A model generated the notes under the pieces. It saw nothing but the letters and a program-made list of their open reading frames with translations, did not search any database and was not told the origin of the DNA. From contig DATCLO010000207.1 in assembly GCA_036563875.1 (NCBI GenBank), forward strand, positions 78,912 through 142,911: a stretch of DNA of 64,000 bases, given 5' to 3'. The stretch comes from ZC4RG29 sp036563875 (GTDB lineage Bacteria; Bacteroidota; Bacteroidia; Cytophagales; Cyclobacteriaceae). The position numbers and the translations under genes were made by a program. Positions 50,495-59,381 of the stretch are shown here, piece after piece (positions within the stretch are counted from its first letter, which is position 1; the number at the start of each line of letters is the position of its first letter).

Positions 50495-51487
50495 ATGAAA
50501 CTTGCTGTTGTCGGAGCCACGGGGCTCGTTGGGCAGGAGATCCTGCGCGTACTGGAAGAAAGGAATTTTCCGTTCACTGAACTGATCCTGGTAGCCTCTG
50601 CCAAATCGGTTGGACAAACGATAAAATTCAAAGGCTCCGACTACAAGATCATCAGCATTGAGGACGCCGTTAAACAGGCTCCCGATATCGCTATTTTCTC
50701 TGCCGGTGGAGGTACTTCGCTCGAATGGGCCCCGAAGTTTGCTGAAGTGGGTACCATCGTTATCGATAACTCTTCCGCATGGCGCATGGATCCGGATAAG
50801 AAGCTCGTCGTTCCCGAAATTAACGGTCACGTTATTGGTATCGACGATCGGATCATCGCTAACCCTAACTGCTCTACCATACAAATGGTAATGGCGCTGG
50901 CGCCGCTTCACGTCGCATACAAGATCAAGCGAATTGTGGTATCTACCTACCAGTCCGTTACCGGAACAGGAAAGGATGCAGTGCAGCAACTTATGGATGA
51001 GCGGTCTGGTGTACAGGGCGCGAAGGTGTATCCTCACCCCATCGACATGAACGCCTTGCCCCACATCGACGTCTTCCTCGATAACGGCTACACCAAAGAG
51101 GAAATGAAGATGGTGAATGAAACGCGGAAGATCCTGGGTGATAACTCTATTGGTGTCACTTCAACTACTGTACGTGTTCCGACCATCGGTGGCCACTCCG
51201 AGGCAGTGAATGTTGAGTTCCACAAGGATTTCGACCTTGACGAAGTGCGCCACATGCTTGCAGCTACGCCCGGCGTTGTCGTGCAGGACGACCCTGCCAA
51301 TAACGTATACCCTATGCCGATTTATGCAAAGGGCAAGGATGAAGTCTTTGTCGGACGGTTGCGCCGCGACGAATCGCAGCCCAACACCCTGAACATGTGG
51401 ATTGTTTCCGACAACCTCAGAAAGGGTGCGGCTACCAACGCGGTTCAGATCGCCGAGTTCATGCTGGAAAAAAGCCTTGTCTATTAG
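50495..51487 (+). CDS. asd: Aspartate-semialdehyde dehydrogenase
   Basis: A 330-residue NADPH enzyme that reduces aspartyl phosphate to aspartate semialdehyde, the branch point to lysine, threonine, methionine and diaminopimelate. The N-terminal 'KLAVVGATGLVGQEILRVLEE' is the Rossmann loop, catalytic Cys126 lies in 'IANPNCSTIQ', and 'TVRVPTIGGHSEAVNVEF' holds the substrate-binding His/Arg region. Standard length. The next gene overlaps its end. Confidence 0.96.
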   Translation: MKLAVVGATGLVGQEILRVLEERNFPFTELILVASAKSVGQTIKFKGSDYKIISIEDAVKQAPDIAIFSAGGGTSLEWAPKFAEVGTIVIDNSSAWRMDPDKKLVVPEINGHVIGIDDRIIANPNCSTIQMVMALAPLHVAYKIKRIVVSTYQSVTGTGKDAVQQLMDERSGVQGAKVYPHPIDMNALPHIDVFLDNGYTKEEMKMVNETRKILGDNSIGVTSTTVRVPTIGGHSEAVNVEFHKDFDLDEVRHMLAATPGVVVQDDPANNVYPMPIYAKGKDEVFVGRLRRDESQPNTLNMWIVSDNLRKGAATNAVQIAEFMLEKSLVY

Positions 51488-52706
51488 CGACTCGCTGGAC
51501 GTCCCTGACGCGCGATTACTCCGACCCGAGGTCCAGGAGTTTGTCCGCGCCCATGTCTCTTCGGACGTTCACGAGCTGTCGCTGAAGCAACCTGCGCAAA
51601 AGTTCGGCATTCCGTTTCGCGATATCGCCGTGCAGATCGCAGGATTGCAAAGGGCCAGGCATAAGCTGCCGCAGTATTTCTCCACGCCAGCCATTCTGTA
51701 TCCGCCACCCGCGAACCTCGAACAATGCTCGTCTGAAAAGACAGCGATGTTCAAGGCGCGGCAGGCGGCTGCATTCTCTTCGCCGCAGCACACCCGTTGC
51801 GTGGATCTGAGCGGTGGATTCGGAGTCGATACATTTTTTCTGAGTCGTCAATACCAGGAAGTACATTACGTTGAGCCGGATCGCGCCCTTCTGCAAATCG
51901 CCCGTCACAATCACCAACAGCTGGGGGCTCTGAATATCATCTATCACGAAAGGGATGCGCTGAGCTTCCTTAATGAAACAGCGCTTACATTCGACCTGGC
52001 GTATGTAGATCCTTCGCGGCGAACGGAGAACAGTCAGAGAAGAATCGAACTAACCGCCTATTCGCCAGACGTACGGACGTTGGTTCCCTTCCTGGGGAGG
52101 ACCTTCAACCGAATGATGCTTAAAGTCTCCCCAATGCTCGACATTGACCGCGGACTTCAGGTTATAACCAACGTGGCTCGGGTCGCCATCGTAACGGCGA
52201 GCGGCGAGGTCAGGGAATTGCTGTTCTTCTCCGCAGCAGGTCACACTGCAGAACCGTTGCTGGAAGCAATCGACTTAACTGCTAATCGGCCCCCGTTTTC
52301 GTTCTACCGTCATGAAGAGAACGACGCCTTAGTTCAGTACGGCATTCCGCGAAAGTATGTGTACATGCCCGGGCCAGAGATCCTAAAGTCCGGAGCTTTT
52401 CGGCTCGTTGCCTCCCGATACGGCTTGACAAAACTGCACGTCAATACGCATTTGTATACATCGGAAGATCTGCAGCCTGACTTTCCCGGAAGAATTTTCG
52501 AGATCATTGCCACGGCACACAAGTACACCCCTGAACTCGCCTCCTCATTTCCGGAAGGTATGGCGAACGTTGTCGTGCGCAACTATCCGCTTACCGCAGA
52601 TCAATTGAGAAGTCGGGCCCGACTAAAAGAAGGTGGAGAACATTACCTCCTGGCTTTCACTTCCCCAGAAGGTCCGATGCTTGCAACAGCAAAGCGCATT
52701 ACCTAA
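51477..52706 (+). CDS. Class I SAM-dependent methyltransferase with THUMP-like domain
   Basis: About 409 residues. A helical N-terminal segment ('EVQEFVRAHVSSDVHELSLKQP'), then a Rossmann methyltransferase core with 'VDLSGGFGVDTFFLS' (SAM loop), 'YVDPSRR' near residue 187 (catalytic-style 'DP' motif) and a C-terminal THUMP-like domain ('HVNTHLYTSEDLQPDFPGRIFEI'). The TTG at 51477 overlaps asd by 11 bases and is a best guess; earlier in-frame starts would be inside asd. Substrate is probably RNA, unproven. Confidence 0.82.
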   Translation: MSISDSLDVPDARLLRPEVQEFVRAHVSSDVHELSLKQPAQKFGIPFRDIAVQIAGLQRARHKLPQYFSTPAILYPPPANLEQCSSEKTAMFKARQAAAFSSPQHTRCVDLSGGFGVDTFFLSRQYQEVHYVEPDRALLQIARHNHQQLGALNIIYHERDALSFLNETALTFDLAYVDPSRRTENSQRRIELTAYSPDVRTLVPFLGRTFNRMMLKVSPMLDIDRGLQVITNVARVAIVTASGEVRELLFFSAAGHTAEPLLEAIDLTANRPPFSFYRHEENDALVQYGIPRKYVYMPGPEILKSGAFRLVASRYGLTKLHVNTHLYTSEDLQPDFPGRIFEIIATAHKYTPELASSFPEGMANVVVRNYPLTADQLRSRARLKEGGEHYLLAFTSPEGPMLATAKRIT

Positions 52707-53203
52707 AGGTATCGCAGAATCTCTTCTATAGGCTTCTCCCCGTCGAGGTGCTGCACAAGCTTACGTTCTTCTGAATAGATATAAAGTGAAGGCGTGGATA
52801 TCGGTCCTAACCGGTCGAGAATTTCATTTACTGTAGTCTGAACAAAATGCACGTTTGGTTCGTCGGCAAGGCCATAGTCGTCGGCAAACTTTTGCGCCGC
52901 CTCGTGGCCGTCGGTGGTCACGAAGTAAACCTGGTATTCAGCGAACGCATCCATGTTCTTGCTGATGGCCTCCGCTTCACGTTGGCAATGGTCGCATTCC
53001 GGTCGATAGAAAATCAGAATGTTTTTACCGGCCAGTTCACGTGCACGAATCACCTGTTGGTCAGGCGTTATCAGATTCATTTCAGGTAATTCATTCACTG
53101 ACGTGGCATCGTCCGGCGCGAGTACGTGACCACGGTCCGACGATTTGCTGCATTGCAGCATTATAGTGCTCAAGGCGATAAGCAAACAGATCTGAAGTTT
53201 CAT
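52703..53203 (-). CDS. Thioredoxin-like (TlpA/redoxin) lipoprotein
   Basis: A 166-residue protein with an N-terminal signal and a lipobox-like Cys18 ('STIMLQC'; Gln at -1 is unusual). The thioredoxin fold follows, with active site Cys70-x-x-Cys73 in 'YRPECDHCQREA' and cis-Pro region 'STPSLYIYSEERK'. It would work as a periplasmic thiol oxidoreductase. It overlaps the convergent methyltransferase stop by 4 bases. Confidence 0.83.
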   Translation of the reverse strand: MKLQICLLIALSTIMLQCSKSSDRGHVLAPDDATSVNELPEMNLITPDQQVIRARELAGKNILIFYRPECDHCQREAEAISKNMDAFAEYQVYFVTTDGHEAAQKFADDYGLADEPNVHFVQTTVNEILDRLGPISTPSLYIYSEERKLVQHLDGEKPIEEILRYL

Positions 53204-53220
53204 TGAAACGGTTGAAAGTG

Positions 53221-53412
53221 TCAGGACTTAAAATGACCGACTGCCCAGAAGGCCAGCACACTCGCGAGCAACGAAGTTCCGTACCACTGCAGTACCATCT
53301 TCCGGTTTTGACGTGATCGCCACCAAAGCACTATCCAAGGCCGCCACAATCCTGTTGCCAGGAGTATAGCAGACAAAATACCGGTGAACGCAAAGAAATG
53401 CTGCCAGGTCAT
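53221..53412 (-). CDS. Small membrane protein of 63 residues
   Basis: Two hydrophobic segments ('FFAFTGILSAILLATGLW' and 'YGTSLLASVLAFWAVGHF') flank a short basic loop ('WWRSRQNRKMVLQW'), suggesting a two-helix hairpin with cytosolic middle. I recognise no family. A TAATTTTG -7 element ends 5 bases before its ATG, which supports expression. It lies divergent from mfd and upstream of the thioredoxin-like gene. Confidence 0.58.
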   Translation of the reverse strand: MTWQHFFAFTGILSAILLATGLWRPWIVLWWRSRQNRKMVLQWYGTSLLASVLAFWAVGHFKS

Positions 53413-53416
53413 TTGC

Positions 53417-53424
53417 CAAAATTA
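53417..53424 (-). promoter_or_regulatory. -7 promoter element (TAATTTTG) of the small membrane protein
   Basis: On the minus strand TAATTTTG ends 5 bases before the ATG, again the spacing of a leaderless start. No -33 at standard spacing. Confidence 0.5.
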
Positions 53425-53447
53425 ACTCAAATTTGTTGTGATCCGTT

Positions 53448-53455
53448 TATCTTTG
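53448..53455 (+). promoter_or_regulatory. -7 promoter element (TATCTTTG) of mfd
   Basis: TATCTTTG matches TAnnTTTG, 23 bases before the TTG start. TTTG lies 12 bases upstream, shorter than usual, so the -33 is doubtful. Confidence 0.5.
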
Positions 53456-53477
53456 CATCCTCTATTGGAAATCGGGA

Positions 53478-56400
53478 TTGAGGGCGCAAGATTTTCTGAA
53501 ACTGTACAGCGCGGAGGGTGTGATCAAGACCGTAGCCGCAGGGATAGGTGCGTCCAATTCGTCCAGAATTCACGTCAAAGGAGCCTCCGGAAGCCTTGAT
53601 GCGGTAATTGCAGCCGCCGTATTTACACACCAGCCTCGCGACTTCATCTTCATCATGCAGGAGAAAGAGGAAGCCGCATACTTCCAGAACGACCTGCAGA
53701 GTTTGCTTGGCCGGGAAGTTCTCCTGCTTCCTATGTCGTACCGGCGCCCGTATGAGTTTGAAGAAACCGAGAACGCGAATGTACTGATGCGGGCCGAGGT
53801 GCTGAGTCGGATCAGTGAACCCGGACACGAGCCGCTTATGGTCGTTACTTATCCGGAAGCCCTGGGCGAAAAAGTTGTCAGCCGAAAATCGCTTACGGCA
53901 AATACGTTTGGCGTTGCAATAGGAGAGAAGCTGGACGTCCCGTTCCTGGAAGAGTTCCTCCGATCATACGGCTTCGAACGTACCGACTTTGTTTATGAAG
54001 CGGGGCAATACGCAGTGCGTGGGGGCATCATCGATGTGTTCTCCTTTGCTCACGAACTTCCATACCGCATCGAGCTTTTCGGCAACGAGGTGGAGAGTAT
54101 CCGGACCTTTGATCCGGTCTCCCAAATTTCCGAAGCTGAATTTCCAAAGCTGAGCATTGTTCCCAATCTCCAGTCGCAGACGCTCAAGGCAGAACGTCAA
54201 TCGTTCTTTTCCTTTTTGTCGCCAGACTCGGTCTTGTGGTTCAAGGACTTTCAGTTAACGGGCGACGTTGTTCAAAAGAGTTTTGACGTTGCGGCCGAAT
54301 CGTTTTCCAGAATAACAAGTGGAGGAAAAACGCAAGTTGTTTCCGGACCAGAAGTCCTCTTCGACGATCGCAATTCTTTTCAACGCACGATTGAATCATT
54401 CCCTTGCGTTGAGTTCGGTAGCAGATTCTACTTCCCGGCTACGCAAACTTTCCAGTTCACTTCGGGAGGGCAACCGTCGTTCAACAAGAATTTCGAATTG
54501 TTGACAACGGACCTGGAACGCCTTCAGCAACAAGGCTACCGGACGTTCATCGCATCCGATCTTCCCCATCAGCTGGATAAACTGAGGTCGATCTTTTCAG
54601 AGATCAGCACAACGGTCAAGGTAGAGACGCTCGAGCTCTCACTGCGCGCCGGTTTCCTGGATAGTGACCTGAAGATCGCCTGCTATACGGATCACCAGAT
54701 CTTCGAGCGTTTTCATCGATACAAGGCGCGCGAGAAATTCAGCAAGTCGAAGGCATTGACGCTGCGCGAACTACAGACGCTTCAACCTGGCGACTTCGTG
54801 ACGCACATCGACTATGGTATTGCAAAGTTTGCAGGGCTCGAGAAGAAGATTGTCAGGGACCGCGAACAGGAATCGATCCGACTTGTATTCAAGGACGACG
54901 ACATTCTCTACGTAAGCATCCACTCGCTCCACAAGATTTCGCGATACACCGGCAAGGATGGCGGTCCGCCATCAATCAGCAAGCTGGGAACGCAGGAGTG
55001 GGCAACGAAGAAGTCGCGCGTCAAGAAACGCGTGAAGGACATTGCGAAGGAACTTATCGAGCTTTACGCCAAACGGAAATCGGCACCAGGTTACGCCTAT
55101 TCACCCGACAGTTATCTGCAGGCGGAGTTGGAGACGTCGTTCATGTATGAAGACACGCCGGACCAGGCGCGCGCGACTGCCGATGTGAAGCGTGATCTCG
55201 AAGCACCTCACCCTATGGATCGTCTCGTATGCGGTGATGTAGGTTTCGGGAAGACAGAGGTTGCAATTCGTGCTGCCTTTAAAGTAGTGAACGAAGGAAA
55301 ACAAGTGGCAGTATTGGTGCCCACGACGATCCTGGCAATGCAACACTACCGGACATTTCGCGAAAGGCTTGCCGCGTTTCCCGTTAACATTGAACACGTT
55401 TCACGTTTTCGGTCCGCGCAGGATATCAAACGAATTCTTGCGGAAACGAAAGAAGGAAAGATCAACATTCTGATCGGAACACATCGCATAGTTGCGAAGG
55501 ATGTTGTATTTAAGGATCTCGGATTGCTGGTGATTGACGAGGAGCAAAAGTTTGGCGTACGGGTTAAGGACAAACTCAAGGAAATGAAGCTGAATGTTGA
55601 CGTCCTTACGCTGACGGCAACACCGATACCACGTACGCTTCACTTCTCACTGATGGGTGCGCGCGACCTCAGCATCATTATGACGCCTCCACCTAACCGC
55701 CAACCCGTGTCAACGGAACTTCACACGTTCAACGACGAGATCGTCCGAGACGCTATCAGTTTTGAGCTTCGAAGGGGAGGACAGGTATTCTTTGTTCACA
55801 ACAGAGTGAACGACATTGAGCAAGTGGCCAACATTATCTTCCGGCTCGTTCCCGACGCGCGCATTGGTATTGCCCATGGTCAGATGGAGGGTTCAAAACT
55901 TGAAAAAGTGATGATGAAGTTCATCGATGGCGAGGTCGATGTTCTGGTATCTACTAATATTATTGAATCAGGTCTGGATATTCCCAACGCGAATACCATC
56001 ATCATCAACCAGGCGCACATGTTCGGTTTGTCCGACCTCCACCAAATGCGCGGTCGCGTAGGTCGTTCAAACAAAAAAGCATTTTGCTATCTGCTTACTC
56101 CTCCTGCGTCGCAATTGTCGGCCGATGCAAGGAAACGCCTCGCAGCATTAGAGGAGTTCTCGGAACTGGGCGATGGTTTCAAAGTTGCGATGCGCGACCT
56201 GGATATTCGCGGAGCCGGAAACCTGTTGGGTGCTGAGCAAAGCGGATTCATTACGGACCTGGGCTTTGACACGTATCACAAGATTCTCGACGAAGCAATT
56301 CAGGAACTGAAGGAAACGGATTTCAAGGAGCTGTTTGCTGCGGAGCTTGCTGAAAAGGCAAAGGTGATTGTCCAGGATTGTGTGATCGAAACGGATCTCG

Positions 56401-56849
56401 AAATACTAATCCCCGAGACGTACGTGAGCAGCGTCACCGAACGGTTGCAGTTGTATTCACGTCTGGACAACATCAAGACAGAAGAAGAGTTGCAGGCGTT
56501 CACTGCGGAGATGCGTGACCGCTTTGGGCCCATCCCACAACCGGTGCTCGAACTGATCAATTCAGTCCGGCTCCGGTGGTTAGGTGAGAAATTGGGCTTT
56601 GAAAAGCTGGTTCTGAAGGGCGACCGGCTTCGTGGTTTTTTTGTTTCTGGCAACGAATCTTACTTCAGTTCGGCCATTTTTGGCGACATTTTGAAGTACG
56701 TTCAGCAACATCCGGGGCGGTTCAGAATGCGCGACCAGGCTGGAAAGGCTGTTCTTGCGATTGAGCAAATTCCCTCCGTGGACGCAGCGATTGCGATACT
56801 GGATCAGATGCAGTCCGCCAGATCAGCCAGCGAAATCTTGTCGAGGTAG
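53478..56849 (+). CDS. mfd: Transcription-repair coupling factor
   Basis: A 1123-residue translocase that removes RNA polymerase stalled at DNA damage and recruits the UvrABC repair proteins. The N-terminal UvrB-like region is followed by the RNA-polymerase-binding (CarD-like) domain ('LQPGDFVTHIDYGIAKF', about 437-453), the helicase lobes with 'CGDVGFGKTEVAIRAAF' near 587 and 'VIDEEQKFGV' near 687, and a C-terminal TRCF domain. TTG is the start used because no better one precedes the N-terminal homology. Typical length. Confidence 0.95.
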   Translation: MRAQDFLKLYSAEGVIKTVAAGIGASNSSRIHVKGASGSLDAVIAAAVFTHQPRDFIFIMQEKEEAAYFQNDLQSLLGREVLLLPMSYRRPYEFEETENANVLMRAEVLSRISEPGHEPLMVVTYPEALGEKVVSRKSLTANTFGVAIGEKLDVPFLEEFLRSYGFERTDFVYEAGQYAVRGGIIDVFSFAHELPYRIELFGNEVESIRTFDPVSQISEAEFPKLSIVPNLQSQTLKAERQSFFSFLSPDSVLWFKDFQLTGDVVQKSFDVAAESFSRITSGGKTQVVSGPEVLFDDRNSFQRTIESFPCVEFGSRFYFPATQTFQFTSGGQPSFNKNFELLTTDLERLQQQGYRTFIASDLPHQLDKLRSIFSEISTTVKVETLELSLRAGFLDSDLKIACYTDHQIFERFHRYKAREKFSKSKALTLRELQTLQPGDFVTHIDYGIAKFAGLEKKIVRDREQESIRLVFKDDDILYVSIHSLHKISRYTGKDGGPPSISKLGTQEWATKKSRVKKRVKDIAKELIELYAKRKSAPGYAYSPDSYLQAELETSFMYEDTPDQARATADVKRDLEAPHPMDRLVCGDVGFGKTEVAIRAAFKVVNEGKQVAVLVPTTILAMQHYRTFRERLAAFPVNIEHVSRFRSAQDIKRILAETKEGKINILIGTHRIVAKDVVFKDLGLLVIDEEQKFGVRVKDKLKEMKLNVDVLTLTATPIPRTLHFSLMGARDLSIIMTPPPNRQPVSTELHTFNDEIVRDAISFELRRGGQVFFVHNRVNDIEQVANIIFRLVPDARIGIAHGQMEGSKLEKVMMKFIDGEVDVLVSTNIIESGLDIPNANTIIINQAHMFGLSDLHQMRGRVGRSNKKAFCYLLTPPASQLSADARKRLAALEEFSELGDGFKVAMRDLDIRGAGNLLGAEQSGFITDLGFDTYHKILDEAIQELKETDFKELFAAELAEKAKVIVQDCVIETDLEILIPETYVSSVTERLQLYSRLDNIKTEEELQAFTAEMRDRFGPIPQPVLELINSVRLRWLGEKLGFEKLVLKGDRLRGFFVSGNESYFSSAIFGDILKYVQQHPGRFRMRDQAGKAVLAIEQIPSVDAAIAILDQMQSARSASEILSR

Positions 56850-57094
56850 GGATACAGGCCCATCACATTGTCAAATGCATTGATCATGAGCACTTTTTGA
56901 TGGGTGGTGGAGAAGAATACCTCGACAAAAAACTCATTCGTGTGATAGAGAAATACCTTGCATTCACCAAGGTTTCGGTGAATAAGGTAGTTCCCTTGAA
57001 AAGTGATCACGTCGCACTTCTTCTCAAAAGGCATAACTCGGAAGTCATAAAGGGAAAGTGCCATATCAAAAAGTTTTTCAGAATTTCCTGACAC
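56804..57094 (-). CDS. Small conserved-looking protein, overlapping the end of mfd
   Basis: A 96-residue soluble protein that reads like genuine coding: 'SLYDFRVMPFEKKCDVITFQGNYLIHRNLGECKVFLYHTNEFFVEVFFS', balanced composition and no shadow of mfd in the last 80 residues. I recognise no domain. GTG 57094 or ATG 57064 could start it. Its 3' end overlaps mfd by 46 bases in convergent orientation, which is unusual. Calling it a gene is a judgement, reasonably likely. Confidence 0.62.
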   Translation of the reverse strand: MSGNSEKLFDMALSLYDFRVMPFEKKCDVITFQGNYLIHRNLGECKVFLYHTNEFFVEVFFSTTHQKVLMINAFDNVMGLYPYLDKISLADLADCI

Positions 57095-57340
57095 CCTTCA
57101 AAAAAGTATGCCACTGGCCGTTGGCCCTTAAATTCTGCGATTTGACGGCTTCTGGTGGTGCTTAATCTTTAACACTATCCCAAAAAGGGAAGGCTCGTTC
57201 CCCAAACAATACTTTGGTCCTTCAGACGTTTAACTGGAGCATGTGAATCTTACATTCCGGAATCGCCTGTTCAACCGGAGGTTCTTGGAAAACACGCGCT
57301 TATGTAGGTATCTTAGCATTTGTTTTAAAAACTTTTTCAG

Positions 57341-58561
57341 ATGAGGTATTCATTTAAGAGTCTTTTTTATCTCCTGGGCGGGTCTGTGTTGTTATCGGCC
57401 TGTTCACTTTTTGGAGGCGGTGGCAGCAAGCCCACGGCACAGAATCCTGGCCAGCTCAGCAACGCAACCGGATTAGCGTTTAATGATGAAGATGCGGGGG
57501 GATTCATGGTGAAACCCTTTAAGGGGCAGCCGGACGCTCCAAACATGGTATTTATTGAAGGTGGCCGTGCAGTGATGGGTTCTTTCGAAGAGGATGTGAT
57601 GTCGTATCGCGACAATCTCGAACGTACGGTTTCGGTAGCCTCCTTTTACATGGATGAAACTGAAATCGCAAACATCAACTGGCTCGAGTATCTGCACTAT
57701 CTCGCAAAGGATTCGTCTCAGGAAGTTTACGAAGCTGCTCTTCCCGACACCACAGTTTGGGTAGGTAAGCTGGCCTTCAATGACCCCTACGTTGACCATT
57801 ACCTTCGCTATCCTGGTTTCCGTTACTTCCCTGTTGTAGGTGTAAGCTGGAACCAGGCAAGCAAATACGCGGCATGGCGTACGAACGCCGTGAACAAAGC
57901 CCTTGCTGAAGCAGCGGGCGAAGAGTTTGCCGAAACGGACGGACGCATTCCGCTCGAGTCGGGTATAGTCGTGCCTGCTTTCAGGCTTCCTACAGAAGCT
58001 GAATGGGAATACGCAGCTCAGGCTCTCATCGGAACGCAGTGGGTAGAAGAACTTCAAACCCACCAGCGCATTTATCCCTGGGATGGTCACGCTGTTCGTA
58101 ACCCGTACGGCAAACAGATGGGCTACATGCTGGCGAACTTCAAGCGTGGTCGCGGTGACTATGCCGGTATCGCTGGACGCCTGAACGACGGCGCGCTCAT
58201 CACATCTTATATCTATGAGTTCCCTCCCAACGACTACGGCCTGTATAACATGGCAGGTAACGTAAGCGAATGGGTTCAGGATATTTACCGTCCGATGTCA
58301 TACCAGGATTTCGATGACCTGAACCCTATCCGTAGGGATGGTTTCCTGGATGAAGCAAAGGGATATAACAGTGACTTCGAAAATAATCCGGAAAGCTTTA
58401 CGTCATTGATCACAGACCGTGCCCGCGTATACAAGGGTGGCAGCTGGAAGGACGTAGCTTACTGGATGTCGCCTGGTACACGGAGATTCCTCGATCAGGA
58501 TTCTGCTACTGCCACGATCGGTTTCCGCTGTGCCATGATCCGCGCAGGATCGAACTACTAG
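57341..58561 (+). CDS. gldJ: Gliding motility / T9SS lipoprotein GldJ
   Basis: A 406-residue outer-membrane lipoprotein with signal peptide and lipobox 'LLSAC' (Cys21). It is an FGE-sulfatase-like (SUMF1-type) domain protein with 'MVFIEGGRAVMGSFEEDVM', 'VSVASFYMDETEIANINWLEYL', 'PVVGVSWNQASKYAAWR' and 'FRLPTEAEWEYAAQAL'. The paralogues GldJ and GldK share this fold; details such as 'AALPDTTVWVGKLAFND...YLRYPGF' fit GldJ. gldLMN, which follow gldK, are absent here. In Flavobacterium GldJ stabilises the gliding/T9SS apparatus. Confidence 0.88.
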   Translation: MRYSFKSLFYLLGGSVLLSACSLFGGGGSKPTAQNPGQLSNATGLAFNDEDAGGFMVKPFKGQPDAPNMVFIEGGRAVMGSFEEDVMSYRDNLERTVSVASFYMDETEIANINWLEYLHYLAKDSSQEVYEAALPDTTVWVGKLAFNDPYVDHYLRYPGFRYFPVVGVSWNQASKYAAWRTNAVNKALAEAAGEEFAETDGRIPLESGIVVPAFRLPTEAEWEYAAQALIGTQWVEELQTHQRIYPWDGHAVRNPYGKQMGYMLANFKRGRGDYAGIAGRLNDGALITSYIYEFPPNDYGLYNMAGNVSEWVQDIYRPMSYQDFDDLNPIRRDGFLDEAKGYNSDFENNPESFTSLITDRARVYKGGSWKDVAYWMSPGTRRFLDQDSATATIGFRCAMIRAGSNY

Positions 58562-58593
58562 TCTTCGGAATACCAACTCTGATTCTAATAACA

Positions 58594-58621
58594 AAAGGGC
58601 TGCGGGAAACCGCGGCCCTTT
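58594..58621. terminator. Terminator after gldJ
   Basis: A 12-base stem with one G-U pair and a GAAA loop (58594-58621), followed by TCTG then TTTG. On both strands a T-rich tail exists, so it could end gldJ and the convergent TPR gene. Confidence 0.8.
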
Positions 58622-58649
58622 CTGTTTGTTGATAGAGTAGGTTCTTTTC

Positions 58650-59381
58650 TTATTTGACTTTCCTTAGGAGTTCTCTCGCCTGACCGGTGTAGAATACTTC
58701 TCTCTGGCCAAGCTCTTCGAGCACTGTGCGTGCCTTGTCGACATTTCCCTGTTTCAGATAACAAAGCCCGAGATACCATTTGGCGGGTGTATCGTATTCG
58801 TCGAAATCGCGAATCAAGGTAAGCAGATGCTCTTCAGCGACTGAAGTGTTACCCGCGGCGAGGTTTGCATTTGCGCTGAGAAGCAAAACATCCGGATTAG
58901 CTTCCTGAACCAGCATTTCGCCAAAGAGACTTGCAGCGGTTGCATAATCACCGCGGTCGTAATACATGAAGGCTTCTGGTTGCGATAATGTCTCACTTCG
59001 CAGCGTTGGCGCAAACGTGTTGCTTACCGGTGTGAAATAATCGTTGAACAATTCGTCCGGTGTTTGGCGATTTGGGAATAACCACACAGTCGCGACAGCA
59101 AACAGCACTACGGCTGCGGCCGCCGCATAGTACCAGGGTTGTATTCTGCGGACGGTCCCCTGGCTCGACGCGGAAATGCCCCGTTCGATTTCCTTAAGCA
59201 GCTGGAGGTCGCGGCTCAGGCCGGCAGCACGGATGCTGCGAATCAGTGCACGTTCGCGATCAAAGACAGCCTTGAATTCGGCGTCGGTCTTCAAGCGCTT
59301 GACGACAAGAGCAGACTCTCCTTCGGAGAGCTCGTTGTCAAAATATCTTTCAACCAGATCGATGTCGTATTCAGTATTCAT
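58650..59381 (-). CDS. Membrane TPR protein, likely anti-sigma-like partner
   Basis: A 243-residue protein. A cytosolic N-terminal domain (residues 1-80, 'YDIDLVERYFDNELSEGESALVVKRL', typical of anti-sigma/zinc-finger-like helices but with no Cys/His cluster) precedes one helix (83-102) and a periplasmic TPR-like domain (about 125-243; 'YDRGDYATAASLFGEML', 'AKWYLGLCYLKQGNVDKARTVLEEL'). Its start overlaps the ECF sigma gene by 11 bases, so co-expression with the sigma factor is likely. The sigma-binding role is inferred. Confidence 0.75.
   Translation of the reverse strand: MNTEYDIDLVERYFDNELSEGESALVVKRLKTDAEFKAVFDRERALIRSIRAAGLSRDLQLLKEIERGISASSQGTVRRIQPWYYAAAAAVVLFAVATVWLFPNRQTPDELFNDYFTPVSNTFAPTLRSETLSQPEAFMYYDRGDYATAASLFGEMLVQEANPDVLLLSANANLAAGNTSVAEEHLLTLIRDFDEYDTPAKWYLGLCYLKQGNVDKARTVLEELGQREVFYTGQARELLRKVK

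Noticed and set aside
57473..58090. A 205-residue open frame on the - strand
   Set aside because: Antisense to gldJ; no start signal or domain.
57341..58561. Calling the FGE-sulfatase-like lipoprotein GldK
   Set aside because: Details of the sequence and the absence of gldLMN downstream fit GldJ better.
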